Shown here piece after piece: positions 18,160 to 27,060 of a DNA stretch of 64,000 nucleotides. Made by a program: the position numbers and the translations under genes. Each line of letters opens with the position of its first letter. Position 1 is the stretch's first letter. The stretch is from positions 310,001-374,000 of the forward strand of contig NZ_CAXBBQ010000002.1 of assembly GCF_963974575.1 (NCBI RefSeq), in the 5' to 3' direction. Under the pieces are notes generated by a model. The model did not search any database and was not told where the DNA came from. It was given only the letters and a program-made list of their open reading frames with translations. The DNA comes from Sphingosinicella sp963974575. Lineage in GTDB: Bacteria; Pseudomonadota; Alphaproteobacteria; Sphingomonadales; Sphingomonadaceae.

Positions 18160-19524
18160 TCATGGGTGTCGCTCGGCGGGTTTGATCGTTCCTCTCAACG
18201 ACATGCCCGCTGTTTCTGCAAGAAAGTGCAGAGCGATCATCCCGACGACGCATGATGCCATCATCGTATAGGCCGGCATCAGCGTATTTCCGGTTATCTG
18301 GATCAGCCAGCTGTTGAACGCCGGCGCCGTGCCGCCGAACAGCGAGGTGGATATGTTATAGGAGATCGCGAAGCCGGCGAAGCGAACCTGGGTAGGGAAC
18401 ATCGCGGGAAAGGTAGCGGAGATTGTGGAGAGCTGCGGCGCGTAAAGAATCCCAAGCAACAGAAATCCGATGATCGCACCGGTGAGGCCGGTACCCATCA
18501 AATGGTAAAGCGGCACGGCCGCAACGAAGAGGCCGACGAGCGAAACCCACCACAGTGGCTTGCGACCCACCCTATCCGAAAGCGCGCCCGCGAACGGCAG
18601 CAGAAACATCATGAACAACATGCCGATAATCGGCACGATCAGCGCATCGTCCGGCGACAGCCCGAGCCGGCGCTGAAGATAGGTCGGCATATAGCTCAGC
18701 AGCGTGTAGTTGACGACATTCAGCGCGATGACGAGTCCACCCATCACGACGAGCGGTCGCCAGTAGTCACGCAGCAGGTGGCGCAGTTCAACGGCGGTGC
18801 CTTTCTCCTGCTTTCCTTCACATTCGATTTCTCGAAAGATCGGCGTGTCTTCCATGCGCGCGCGCAGATACATGCCGACGAGACCCATCGGACCGGCAAC
18901 GAAGAACGGTACGCGCCAACCCCAATCATGCATCACAGCATCACCGAGCCAGAGCGAAAAGCCGAGCATAAGCAAGGCGCCGAAAGAGAACCCGGCGAGC
19001 GTACCGACTTCAAGGAAACTTCCGCAGAACCCCCGTTTGTCGTCAGGCGCATATTCGGCCATGAACGTTGCGGCGCCGCCGTATTCACCGCCGGTGGAAA
19101 ACCCTTGCACCATACGCAGCAGCATCAGGAGAACGGGCGCCCATATGCCGATACTGTCATAGGACGGAATGAGTCCAACAGCGAAGGTCGCGCCGGACAT
19201 CATCAAAATCGTGAAAGCAAGGACCGTCTTGCGCCCCAGCCTGTCGCCAAGCGGCCCCCAGAAGAGTCCTCCGAGAGGCCTGACGAGAAAGGAGATCGCG
19301 AAGGCGGCAAGCGCGAACAGCGTGGCCTCCTCGATGCTGCCGGGAAAGAGTGCCGCGGAGATATAGGTCACGCCGTACGCATAAATGCCATAGTCGAACC
19401 ACTCCGTCGCGTTGCCCACGGCGGACGCGGTGATCGCGCGGCGCAGAACGCTGGGCGGGACATTTTCCGTTCCGCCGGGCGGAACAGCGGAGCCGAAGGC
19501 ATTATCCGCTCGGGAAGTGGTCAT
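18160..19524 (-). CDS. MFS metabolite:H+ symporter, ProP-like
   Basis: A 454-residue transporter of the MHS branch of the major facilitator superfamily, with about 12 membrane segments. Family hallmarks are GNATEWFDYGIYAY near the N-terminus, PLGGLFWGPLGDRLGRK in loop 2-3, and RMVQGFSTGGEYGGAATFMAEYAP. ProP of this branch imports osmoprotectants such as proline, betaine and ectoine. The start at 19524 follows AAGGATG and lies 10 bases after the preceding MFS gene. As the last gene of the ectoine series it probably takes up or recovers ectoines, though other MHS members carry organic acids. Confidence 0.88.
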   Translation of the reverse strand: MTTSRADNAFGSAVPPGGTENVPPSVLRRAITASAVGNATEWFDYGIYAYGVTYISAALFPGSIEEATLFALAAFAISFLVRPLGGLFWGPLGDRLGRKTVLAFTILMMSGATFAVGLIPSYDSIGIWAPVLLMLLRMVQGFSTGGEYGGAATFMAEYAPDDKRGFCGSFLEVGTLAGFSFGALLMLGFSLWLGDAVMHDWGWRVPFFVAGPMGLVGMYLRARMEDTPIFREIECEGKQEKGTAVELRHLLRDYWRPLVVMGGLVIALNVVNYTLLSYMPTYLQRRLGLSPDDALIVPIIGMLFMMFLLPFAGALSDRVGRKPLWWVSLVGLFVAAVPLYHLMGTGLTGAIIGFLLLGILYAPQLSTISATFPAMFPTQVRFAGFAISYNISTSLFGGTAPAFNSWLIQITGNTLMPAYTMMASCVVGMIALHFLAETAGMSLRGTIKPAERHP

Positions 19525-19534
19525 GAGGCATCCT

Positions 19535-20758
19535 TCATTGTTCGGAACCGCGCGGATCCAGCGTCGCCGCCATTGGCGTGGTGCGTGGTAACGTCTGATA
19601 GGCCTGCTGATCTGCATCCGGCACCGGCGGTGACGTCCGCAGGCGCCATATTCCGAATGCCAGAACCCCGGCCGCGCACGTTGCCAGAAGCAGGAACAGG
19701 CCATTGTTCGCAAACGTCATCGCGCCGCCGCCCACGATCGGTCCCGCCGCGGCACCGGCCGAGTAAAATAGCACCAGCCCGCCGCTCGCCGCGACGCGCT
19801 CATCGGGCCTCAGGTGGTCGTTGGTATGCGCGACGCACAAGGGGTAGAGCGCGAAGACAAGACCGCCGAACAACGCCCCGGCAGCCAGCAGTTTGGCGTC
19901 CGGTGCGGCCAGGAAAGCAAGCAGCATACTCGTCAGCGCAGCCGCCCCGAACGTGAAGACGATAACGATGCGGCGGTCGAACCTGTCCGATAGCTTCCCA
20001 AGCGGCCATTGCAGCGCCACACCTCCAAGAATGACGGCGCTCATGAAGGTCGCCGTCGCGGCAAGATCCATGCCGAGCCTGCGTGCGTAAATAGCCCCAA
20101 GGCCGTAGAATGCCCCCATCATGATCCCCGTAACCGTCGTGCCGACGATGCCGAGCGGCGAGATATCGTAGAGCCGACGGAGTGCGAGTGGCTCTTCGAC
20201 GCCAACAACAGGCGCCGTGATCCGTGTAAGCGCCACGGGAATTGCAGAAAGCGATATGAGGATCGAAGCGACGATGAAGGGGAAACCTGATCCGGCCATG
20301 CCGATGCCTAGCAGGAATTGTCCGGCCGCCTGGCCCGAATAAAGCGCGATCATGTACCCCGCGAGAACCAGCCCGCGCGTTTCGGGCGCGGCCCGCTCGT
20401 TGAGCCAACTTTCAAGGCAGATGAACACACCTGCGATGCACAGCCCGTCTATGAAGCGCAGTGCGCTCCACATCAGCGGATCGAGATGCAGTGCATACGC
20501 AAGCGTGCTTGCCGAGAATAACGACACGAACGCCGTGAACGCACGGATATGCCCCACACCCGCGATGATTCTGTGCACGTGCAGGGACCCAACGGTTAAG
20601 CCCGCGAAATAGGCGGTTGCCACCAGGCCGATCCGCAGGGTTCCAGCACCGCTTTCCTCCAGCCTCACACTGGTCAGCGTCGACAGCACGCCGCCGCCCG
20701 CCATCAGCATGAAGATCGCCGCGAGCAGGCTGCGAACCGGCAGGAGTGATGGGAGCAA
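19535..20758 (-). CDS. MFS transporter, YcaD-like
   Basis: A 407-residue membrane protein with about 12 hydrophobic segments. The central ICLESWLNERAAPETRGLVL followed by YMIALYSGQAAGQFLLG resembles the YcaD branch of the MFS, whose substrates are poorly known. It starts 17 bases after the aspartokinase stop and ends 10 bases before the ProP-like gene, so it is almost certainly cotranscribed with the ectoine genes. A role in export or release of ectoine or hydroxyectoine is possible but only inferred from position. Confidence 0.85.
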   Translation of the reverse strand: MLPSLLPVRSLLAAIFMLMAGGGVLSTLTSVRLEESGAGTLRIGLVATAYFAGLTVGSLHVHRIIAGVGHIRAFTAFVSLFSASTLAYALHLDPLMWSALRFIDGLCIAGVFICLESWLNERAAPETRGLVLAGYMIALYSGQAAGQFLLGIGMAGSGFPFIVASILISLSAIPVALTRITAPVVGVEEPLALRRLYDISPLGIVGTTVTGIMMGAFYGLGAIYARRLGMDLAATATFMSAVILGGVALQWPLGKLSDRFDRRIVIVFTFGAAALTSMLLAFLAAPDAKLLAAGALFGGLVFALYPLCVAHTNDHLRPDERVAASGGLVLFYSAGAAAGPIVGGGAMTFANNGLFLLLATCAAGVLAFGIWRLRTSPPVPDADQQAYQTLPRTTPMAATLDPRGSEQ

Positions 20759-20775
20759 GGCCCTGACCTCCGACG

Positions 20776-22212
20776 TCAGGCCGCCGCCTGATGGGCTCCG
20801 CTGCGGCGTTCAACAAGCGCCGCGTGCAGCGCGGTAATCGCCCGCGCATAATCATCGCAATCAACGATGAACTGCACGTCGACATTACGAATCTGGTGCT
20901 GCATCGCGATCATGACGATCCCTGCTTCCGCGAGCGCATTCAACGCGCGGGGCACGAGGCCGGGCTCGGAAATATCGCTTCCGATCACGGAAACCATCGC
21001 TGCGGTCTGCGACGAAATCGCCGCACCAGGATAACGCTCCTCAAGGTCCGCAATGACCCGCGCGACCGCTTCGGACGAAGCGGAAAGATAATGCGTGATG
21101 GTATTTGCGTTGGATGATTTGCTGACGATCCAGACGCGATGGCGTGTCAGCACATCGAGGATCGTGGCATCATAGCCCTTCTCTCCGACCATGTCCTGTT
21201 CGAAGAACTGGAGGGCGTGGACGGTTTGGATGCCGGTGACGATCTCGACGCGCGGAGTTGACGATACGTAGTCGCCGCAGATCAGCGTGCCTTCATCCTG
21301 CCTGTCAAACGTATTGCGCACACGCAGCGGAATTTGCGCCTGCCTCAAGCCTCTGCCGGCACGCGGGTGAATCGCTTCCATTCCCAGATTGGCGAGCTGG
21401 TCGGCCACGTCGTAGTTTGTTCGGCCGATCTTTTGCACGCATTCGATACCGACAAGTTTCGGATCCGCGCTGGAGAGGTGAAATTCTTTGTGGATGATCG
21501 CCTCGCGCGCCTTGCTGAGAACAGCGATCCGCGAAAAAGTCATTTCCGAATAGCCGCGTGCATAACGCCGGACCATGCCGCCTTCGCAGCCCGCATAGCC
21601 GGTGACTATGGGCATCTGCGTGCGCAGATCGATCGGTTCCAGCGCCTTCAGAATTCGCGCGTCCAGCGTGTCAATATCGTTCTGGTCGCATTGTGTCAGA
21701 TCGACGAAAACGGCGTTGATGCCCCGGTCCCGCAGCAAAAGCGCCGTGCTGTGTGCACTGTGCGCTTCGCCGAACCCGGCGAGCATTTCCCGTACCGTGA
21801 CGAGCTGCTCCTTCAGGCAAAAGCGCCTGTGGCTGCGCAGTCGGTGAAGATCGTCGAGACAGGCCCTCAGCGCATCAATGCGGCGGTCCACGAAAATGTC
21901 TGCTTCGCTGCGGCTCGAAGCGCGCGCGAACATCTCCGCGTTTCGTTCCTGCATCGCCATGCGTACGTCTTCGAGCGCACCGCGCCAGCCGTCATCGCCG
22001 TTACCCACCGCAAAACGCGCGTAAACGCCCGGCGCGCCGCTCTTCTTGTGCTCCAGCAGCAAGTCCGTCATGCCAGCATAAGCGGAAACGACGAAAATGC
22101 GGTTGTAGAGTTCCGAACCAGTCCGTCCCGCGATCAAAACGTTATCGAACAGCGTGGCCGTGGCCGCCATCGAGGTCCCGCCGATCTTTTCGACGCTATG
22201 TGTGCTCATCAT
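20776..22212 (-). CDS. ask: Ectoine-cluster aspartate kinase (Ask_Ect)
   Basis: A 478-residue aspartokinase, the first step toward aspartate semialdehyde, from which ectoine is made. The N-terminal nucleotide loop reads VEKIGGTSM. The C-terminal third contains two ACT-like segments (RVWIVSKSSNANTITHYL and MVSVIGSDI). It is a divergent form rather than LysC-like, fitting the specialised Ask_Ect enzymes that sit in ect operons. Its ATG overlaps the ectD stop. The position right after ectD makes the assignment firm. Confidence 0.93.
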   Translation of the reverse strand: MMSTHSVEKIGGTSMAATATLFDNVLIAGRTGSELYNRIFVVSAYAGMTDLLLEHKKSGAPGVYARFAVGNGDDGWRGALEDVRMAMQERNAEMFARASSRSEADIFVDRRIDALRACLDDLHRLRSHRRFCLKEQLVTVREMLAGFGEAHSAHSTALLLRDRGINAVFVDLTQCDQNDIDTLDARILKALEPIDLRTQMPIVTGYAGCEGGMVRRYARGYSEMTFSRIAVLSKAREAIIHKEFHLSSADPKLVGIECVQKIGRTNYDVADQLANLGMEAIHPRAGRGLRQAQIPLRVRNTFDRQDEGTLICGDYVSSTPRVEIVTGIQTVHALQFFEQDMVGEKGYDATILDVLTRHRVWIVSKSSNANTITHYLSASSEAVARVIADLEERYPGAAISSQTAAMVSVIGSDISEPGLVPRALNALAEAGIVMIAMQHQIRNVDVQFIVDCDDYARAITALHAALVERRSGAHQAAA

Positions 22213-23123
22213 GCCGCGTAGGCCGCCAGATCGTCAGTCACGGGAAACAGCGGATCGACGTCCCGCGACGCGATGAAATCGGGCCGCGGCGTCTTTGCAC
22301 CGAACGGTGCCTGCAGGCGGTTCGACACCGCGTTGTAGACGATGAACGCATTCGCGCGCGGGAACGGCGTGATATTGCCGTTTGAACCATGCATCGTGTT
22401 GCAGTCGAAGATGATGACGGTCCCCGGATTTCCGACCGGAGACACGATGCCATGCATCTGCGCAAGGCGCGCAAGGCTATCCTCGTCCGGTACGCCGTAT
22501 TCCTGTTTCTTCAGCGACATCTTGTAATGATCGTCCGGCGTTTCCCCGACGCAGGACACGAATGTGTGATGGGATCCGGGCATCAACATCAATGGGCCGT
22601 TATGCGGTGTGTTCTCCGCAAGCAGGATCGACATCGACAAAGCACGCATCCGGGGCATCCCGTCCTCGACATGCCAGGTTTCAAAATCAGAGTGCCAATA
22701 GAACTCCTTGCCCTGGAAGCCGGGCTTATAGTTCAGCCGTGACTGGTGAATATAAACGTCATCGCCGAGCAGAAAGCGCGCGACGCCCGCAAGCCGCTCA
22801 TCAGACGCGAGCCGTCCGATCAACTGGCTTTGCGCATGGATGGCGAAGATGGAGCGAATTTCCGCACCGCCGGGTTCGGTAATCATGGTATCGCGCTGCA
22901 GGCCGCTCGGGTCGCCGAGCAGGCGCACCGTCTCCGCCTGCAGCGTAGCCATCTCCCGCGCACTGAAAACGTCCTCCAGCACCAGATACCCTTGCTTGTC
23001 GAACTGCTCCGCCTGTTCACGGCTCACCGGCGCTTCGGGTGTCCATGTGCTGTGGACGACGGGGTCGCGGCGCGGAAACATGCCGGCCTCCTCGGACCGG
23101 CGGGAGGGGTAAAGGTCGCTCAT
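22209..23123 (-). CDS. ectD: Ectoine hydroxylase
   Basis: A 304-residue non-heme Fe(II)/2-oxoglutarate dioxygenase that converts ectoine to 5-hydroxyectoine. The family signature FYWHSDFETWHVEDGMPRMR is intact and holds the iron-ligand His and Asp; the second His is in MHGSNGN. The start at 23123 follows GGAAGGAG. It lies 21 bases after ectC and overlaps ask by four bases. The strain should therefore make both ectoine and hydroxyectoine. Confidence 0.97.
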   Translation of the reverse strand: MSDLYPSRRSEEAGMFPRRDPVVHSTWTPEAPVSREQAEQFDKQGYLVLEDVFSAREMATLQAETVRLLGDPSGLQRDTMITEPGGAEIRSIFAIHAQSQLIGRLASDERLAGVARFLLGDDVYIHQSRLNYKPGFQGKEFYWHSDFETWHVEDGMPRMRALSMSILLAENTPHNGPLMLMPGSHHTFVSCVGETPDDHYKMSLKKQEYGVPDEDSLARLAQMHGIVSPVGNPGTVIIFDCNTMHGSNGNITPFPRANAFIVYNAVSNRLQAPFGAKTPRPDFIASRDVDPLFPVTDDLAAYAA

Positions 23124-23144
23124 GGTTTCTCCTTCCGCCGTCAT

Positions 23145-23558
23145 TCAGGATGCAGCCGCGGCTTTGGGCGCCTCATCCAGGCTTGCAGGATAGGCGCCGT
23201 TTTCATCGTGAATTTCGCGGCCGGAGACGGGTGGGTTGAATACACACACGGTCAGGATATCGGTCGCGGGCCGCACGATATGCTGATCGTTCGCGTTCAG
23301 CGCGTACATCACACCAGGCGCAAGATCGTGCGTCTCGCCGGACCCGAGGTCCTCAATCGTTCCGGTGCCCTTCAGAATCAGAACAGCTTCGAGATGGTTC
23401 TGATAGTGCATCTTCAATTCTTCGCCCGCGTACATGCGAGTAACGTGGAATGAAAAGCCCATTCCATCGTTCTTGAGCAGCAACCGTGCGCTCTCCCATC
23501 CCTTGGAACGGACATTACGGTCACTTGCGCGGACATCTTTCAGCCTGCGGACAATCAT
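23145..23558 (-). CDS. ectC: L-ectoine synthase
   Basis: A 137-residue cupin that closes the ring of N-gamma-acetyl-diaminobutyrate to ectoine. The family N-terminus MIVRRLKDV and the cupin core GFSFHVTRMYAGEELKMHYQ are intact. The ATG at 23558 is used, with AGGAG 11 bases upstream; a TTG one codon earlier is an alternative. Length matches the family. Confidence 0.97.
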   Translation of the reverse strand: MIVRRLKDVRASDRNVRSKGWESARLLLKNDGMGFSFHVTRMYAGEELKMHYQNHLEAVLILKGTGTIEDLGSGETHDLAPGVMYALNANDQHIVRPATDILTVCVFNPPVSGREIHDENGAYPASLDEAPKAAAAS

Positions 23559-23579
23559 CAATTTTTCTCCTTGTTCTGA

Positions 23580-24890
23580 TTATTCTGCCGCGACGCCATA
23601 GCTTCGTGAAAGCACGTCGCCGACCGTGGTCTCGAGAATATCGAGCCCCGCCTCAAACACGTCGGCATCGATGGTGAGCGGGGCGAGGACCTTCACGATC
23701 TCGTCATGCGGACCGCTGGTTTCGATGATAAGCCCGCGATCAAAGCACGCCGTGGTCACAGCCGAAGCAGTCTCGCCCGACCCCATATCAATGCCGCGCA
23801 TCATTCCGCGACCGCGCGTTGAAAGCCCGTGACGGGCGGCAATGCGCGACAGCCTGCGTTCGAGCAGATCGCTTCGCTGCCGCACGTCCTGCACGAATTC
23901 CGGATCGGCCCAGAAGTGGCGTAGCGTCGCCGCAGCGGTCACGAACGCGTGATTGTTGCCGCGGAATGTTCCGTTGTGCTCGCCGGGCGACCAGATATCG
24001 AGCTCGGGCCGAAACAGCGTGAGCGCGAAAGGCAGGCCCATGCCTGAGAGCGACTTGGCGAGCGTTACGATGTCAGGCTTTACGCCGCTCTCCTCGAAAC
24101 TGAAGAATCCGCCCGTACGCCCGCAACCCGCCTGGATATCATCAATGATGAGAAGTGCACCGTGCTGCTTCGCGATCTCTGCAATGCGGCGAAGCCATTC
24201 GGGGGACGCTGCATTCAGCCCGCCTTCTCCCTGCACGGTTTCGACAATGAATGCCGCGGGCGCATCAAGGCCGCTCGATGGATCGGAAAGCCGTTGTTCC
24301 AGAAGCGCTGCCGTGTCGACATCCGGGCCGTGGTAGCCATCATAAGGTTCATGAGAGACGTGGCTAAGCGGCACGCCCGCGCCGCCGCGCTTCTGTGCGT
24401 TGCCCGTGCAGGCCAGCGCGCCCAGCGTCATGCCGTGGAAACCGTTGCTGAACGCAATGATGAGTTCCCGCCCCGTGACCTTGCGTGCGAGCTTTATCGC
24501 GGCTTCGACGGCGTTCGTACCGGTGGGACCGGTGAACATCGCCCGATATTCGAGCCCGCGCGGGCGCAGGATGAGCGACTCCAGCGCCTCCAGGAAATCG
24601 GCCTTCGCATCGGTGTGCAAATCAAGCCCGTGGGTTATGCCGTCAGCCGCGATATAGTCGAGCAGCGCCTGCTTAAGCACGGGATGATTGTGTCCGTAAT
24701 TCAGCGTGGAACACCCGGAAAGGAAATCGAGGTAGCGGCCACCGGCGCTGTCGTGCATCCAAACACCTTCCGCGCGCGTGAATTGGCGCGGCATGGCGCG
24801 CGCGTAGCTACGCACGACCGATTCTCGCCGCGCATAAATTTCGGGAACCGGGTCCGATTTGCTTGGCTGTGGCTTCGTCGTCATTTTCAT
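23580..24890 (-). CDS. ectB: Diaminobutyrate--2-oxoglutarate aminotransferase
   Basis: A 436-residue class III PLP aminotransferase that makes L-2,4-diaminobutyrate from aspartate semialdehyde using glutamate. It has TGPTGTNAVEAAIKLAR, the PLP-binding IIDDIQAGCGRTG and the lysine loop TLAKSLSGMGLP. The start is placed at 24890, where ATGA overlaps the ectA stop and AGGG lies upstream; a longer open frame to 24956 is not needed. Strong synteny with ectA and ectC fixes the function. Confidence 0.97.
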   Translation of the reverse strand: MKMTTKPQPSKSDPVPEIYARRESVVRSYARAMPRQFTRAEGVWMHDSAGGRYLDFLSGCSTLNYGHNHPVLKQALLDYIAADGITHGLDLHTDAKADFLEALESLILRPRGLEYRAMFTGPTGTNAVEAAIKLARKVTGRELIIAFSNGFHGMTLGALACTGNAQKRGGAGVPLSHVSHEPYDGYHGPDVDTAALLEQRLSDPSSGLDAPAAFIVETVQGEGGLNAASPEWLRRIAEIAKQHGALLIIDDIQAGCGRTGGFFSFEESGVKPDIVTLAKSLSGMGLPFALTLFRPELDIWSPGEHNGTFRGNNHAFVTAAATLRHFWADPEFVQDVRQRSDLLERRLSRIAARHGLSTRGRGMMRGIDMGSGETASAVTTACFDRGLIIETSGPHDEIVKVLAPLTIDADVFEAGLDILETTVGDVLSRSYGVAAE

Positions 24891-25483
24891 ATCAATTCCC
24901 TTGTTTTGGAAAGCTTTCGATAGGCCGTTGGCAACGGGCCGATGCGGGCTTCCCATTCGGTCTCATGCGCGCCGCCGAAATGGCGGTCCCGTTCGAAACG
25001 CGGGGTCCGCCGGAGCGTCGCGCCATGGCGACCTGCAAAACTTTCGAAAAGCGCCCATGACGCCGCGTTGTCCTCGGTGATTGTGGTCGTCAGTGAAAGG
25101 ACACCCTGAAGCGCGGGGCGCTCGAGCAAGGCATCGAGCATTTGGCCGCCGAGCCCTTCCCCTCGCGCCGAGTCGCTGACGGCGACCTGCCATACAAAGA
25201 ACTTGTCCTGCTTAGCTGGCGGCCGGTAGCCGGATATCCAGCCCACGATCGTGCCGCTCCGCTCCGCAACGATGCACGTGTCCGCAAAATCCGAACACTG
25301 GAGCAGGTTGCAATAGACGGAGTTCGTATCGAGCGGTGGGCAGTCGGCGATCAGAGCCGAAATCCGTGCGGCATCCGCCGGAACGGGTGGCCGGAAGCTG
25401 ATGTCTTTGTCCGGCCGGGGGTCGTTTGCAACGGTCGTCGACAGCCGTGGCGCGGTTAACGCGCTGCTTTCTTGAGGTTGAAT
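24887..25483 (-). CDS. ectA: Diaminobutyrate acetyltransferase, apparent ATT start
   Basis: A GNAT-fold enzyme that acetylates diaminobutyrate. The conserved N-terminal part ISFRPPVPADAARISALIAD, then CPPLDTNSVYCNLLQCSDFA, lies upstream of the first ATG (25246), so that ATG cannot be the start. Reading back to the in-frame stop there is no ATG, GTG or TTG. The only start with a good ribosome site is ATT at 25481-25483, with GGGAG eight bases upstream, giving MQPQESSALTAPRLST and 198 residues. CTG at 25444 is a weaker alternative. It is the first gene of the ectoine operon and overlaps ectB (ATGA). Gene identity is secure; the start is less so. Confidence 0.9.
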   Translation of the reverse strand: MQPQESSALTAPRLSTTVANDPRPDKDISFRPPVPADAARISALIADCPPLDTNSVYCNLLQCSDFADTCIVAERSGTIVGWISGYRPPAKQDKFFVWQVAVSDSARGEGLGGQMLDALLERPALQGVLSLTTTITEDNAASWALFESFAGRHGATLRRTPRFERDRHFGGAHETEWEARIGPLPTAYRKLSKTRELI

Positions 25484-25621
25484 TGTTTATTCTCCCGAAA
25501 TACTTTTAATCCGACGTGATCATGTTCTCACCCGGTTCGAGCGGAAATATAGGCACAAACCTTCGAATTATCAACCTTTCAGGAGGGGATGTGGTTTCCA
25601 TCCTATGAAAAAGGCATGAAA

Positions 25622-25648
25622 ATTATATTTAACGTTCCGAAATATAAT
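25622..25648. promoter_or_regulatory. Divergent ectA/ectR promoter with 27-bp inverted repeat
   Basis: ATTATATTT (25622-25630) and AAATATAAT (25640-25648) are perfect 9-base arms around a 9-base spacer. Each arm holds a TATAAT, one on each strand, pointing outward to ectA and ectR. EctR of halotolerant methylotrophs is known to bind a repeat over the ectA -10 region, so this is the likely EctR operator. Confidence 0.65.
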
Positions 25649-25688
25649 AGCGCTGGCCCATACGGCATGGTCGCGCTAGCCAAGCGTT

Positions 25689-26186
25689 ATGAGCGCCAGT
25701 GTACCCAACCAAACCCTGCGTGCTTTGCGACGCATCCTGCGAGCGAGTGAACTTGGCGGACGCCGGCTCGCCGCCGAAACCGGGCTCACCCCCTCCCAGA
25801 TGCTCGTTCTTCAGGAAATTGCGCGTCGCGAGGACGTGACACCGGGCACGATCGCATCGACGCTTCAATTCGGCCATGCGACCGTCACCAACATTCTCGA
25901 TCGCCTGACTGCGAGTGGACTGGTGGCCCGTCGGCGGGGCGAGCAGGACAAGCGTCAGGTCCTTGTAAGCATCACGGAGGCCGGCACGTCGGCGCTGGCG
26001 GCTGCGCCAGACATGCTTCAGTCGCGTTTCAACGCGGGTTTCATGAAACTGCCCATATGGGAGCAGGCGATGATCCTCGCCGCCCTGGAGCGTCTCGGCG
26101 ACGTTCTCGGTGCCAGCGCCATTGATGCAGCACCGCTGATCGATACCGGCGCCATCGACCGCGATCGACCACAGGAAAACCGTTAG
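25689..26186 (+). CDS. ectR: MarR family regulator of the ectoine operon
   Basis: A 165-residue winged-helix regulator (LTPSQMLVLQEIARREDVTP, then FGHATVTNILDRLTASGLVARR) divergent from ectA, 205 bases away. MarR proteins called EctR occupy this place in many ectoine clusters and repress ectA at low salinity. The start ATG has a weak ribosome site. The inverted repeat at 25622-25648 is its probable target and would also allow autoregulation. Confidence 0.88.
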   Translation: MSASVPNQTLRALRRILRASELGGRRLAAETGLTPSQMLVLQEIARREDVTPGTIASTLQFGHATVTNILDRLTASGLVARRRGEQDKRQVLVSITEAGTSALAAAPDMLQSRFNAGFMKLPIWEQAMILAALERLGDVLGASAIDAAPLIDTGAIDRDRPQENR

Positions 26187-26243
26187 CCTTTTGGATCGCC
26201 CTTGTCCGACCGGACAATCACATCGGGCAATGGCTTGGGCTGT

Positions 26244-26465
26244 TTAGGGTGTGTGGGGATTCAGTCTAGGCCGAGGCGCAAATGGTGGATTTCGAGAACC
26301 CGATACCGCTTTCTCCGTAACACGGCGAGACCGCGTTCCGCCCGGCCCATCGGTCTCGACGAAGTCGAGAATGCCCATGAGCTCGCCGTGGAGCGTGGCA
26401 TGAACCTCGCCGCGTTTGTCACCGGGGAACAGCACGATGGAATGGACAATCTTTTTTCGTGCCAT
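26244..26465 (-). pseudogene. Serine recombinase, C-terminal remnant
   Basis: Seventy-three codons whose beginning (IVHSIVLFPGDKRGEVHATL, then HGELMGILDFVE) matches the C-terminal end typical of large serine site-specific recombinases in alphaproteobacteria. The catalytic and zinc domains are absent and the last residues look frameshifted. It marks the left edge of the decayed Rhs island and suggests arrival on a mobile element. It follows the stop of the small gene at 26478. Confidence 0.55.
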
Positions 26466-26477
26466 GCCTGTTTGTGT

Positions 26478-26765
26478 TTATGCATGAGACAAGATTTGCT
26501 CAAGCATCGCGTCCAGATTTTCGGCAGTGGATAGCCGATCGTCAACGGTTGGAGTTATATCGACCTCACCTTGGATCGTGCCCCCATAGCAAGTAACCCA
26601 TCCATTGTTAAAAATATGGATTTGAGCGAGCAGATTTTCGGAAATTAGCTCAACTACTGCGACTACCTCACCGGAATATTCGTTCAACGACACTTCAAAC
26701 CCCCGCATCTCAATTTTTTTGCGGTTGCTGGCAAGCCAGTTTCTAGCAATTTCCTGCGGCGTCAT
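26478..26765 (-). CDS. Small protein, possible immunity protein
   Basis: A 95-residue acidic protein (IEMRGFEVSLNEYSGEVVAV, then QIHIFNNGWVTCYGG). Size, acidity and the central strand pattern with NNGWV resemble small immunity proteins of the TriTu type that accompany polymorphic toxins, but this is a weak resemblance by eye. It lies at the downstream end of the Rhs debris, where an immunity gene for the third toxin tail would be expected. No ribosome site of note was seen. Confidence 0.5.
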   Translation of the reverse strand: MTPQEIARNWLASNRKKIEMRGFEVSLNEYSGEVVAVVELISENLLAQIHIFNNGWVTCYGGTIQGEVDITPTVDDRLSTAENLDAMLEQILSHA

Positions 26766-27060
26766 AGTATCTCACGCTCCGCACATAGATCGAGGTTGCT
26801 GGAACGGGACCGAGACCCGGCCCTCCGCGCCTCCTGTCGAGTGTATCATGAATAGACCCCGGACCAGCGATTGCGCGCCAATCGCTCTTACCGCTCCGTC
26901 GCAATGAGGCGGTCGGAACTTGGAACGTGACAAAAAATCGACCCTTTTTGACAACCTCGATAGCTGGCCCGATCAGCAGGTAAGGACACGTGAGTTAAAC
27001 CTTTGGGACCTGGTTGGACCTCGCCACTTTCAAGCATAGCATCAAGAAGGCGGGTAAGCC
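26766..27060. other. Non-coding debris in the Rhs island
   Basis: About 295 bases between the small immunity-like gene and the third Rhs tail. No frame here has recognisable content on either strand. It may be the eroded toxin domain of that tail. Confidence 0.4.

Noticed and set aside
17998..18255. An 85-codon frame with a fair ribosome site (GGGGGAAAGG)
   Set aside because: It overlaps the 3' end of the ProP-like gene and its translation has no domain or membrane pattern.
24891..24956. A longer ectB N-terminus
   Set aside because: It overlaps ectA coding sequence; the ATGA-coupled ATG at 24890 has its own ribosome site.
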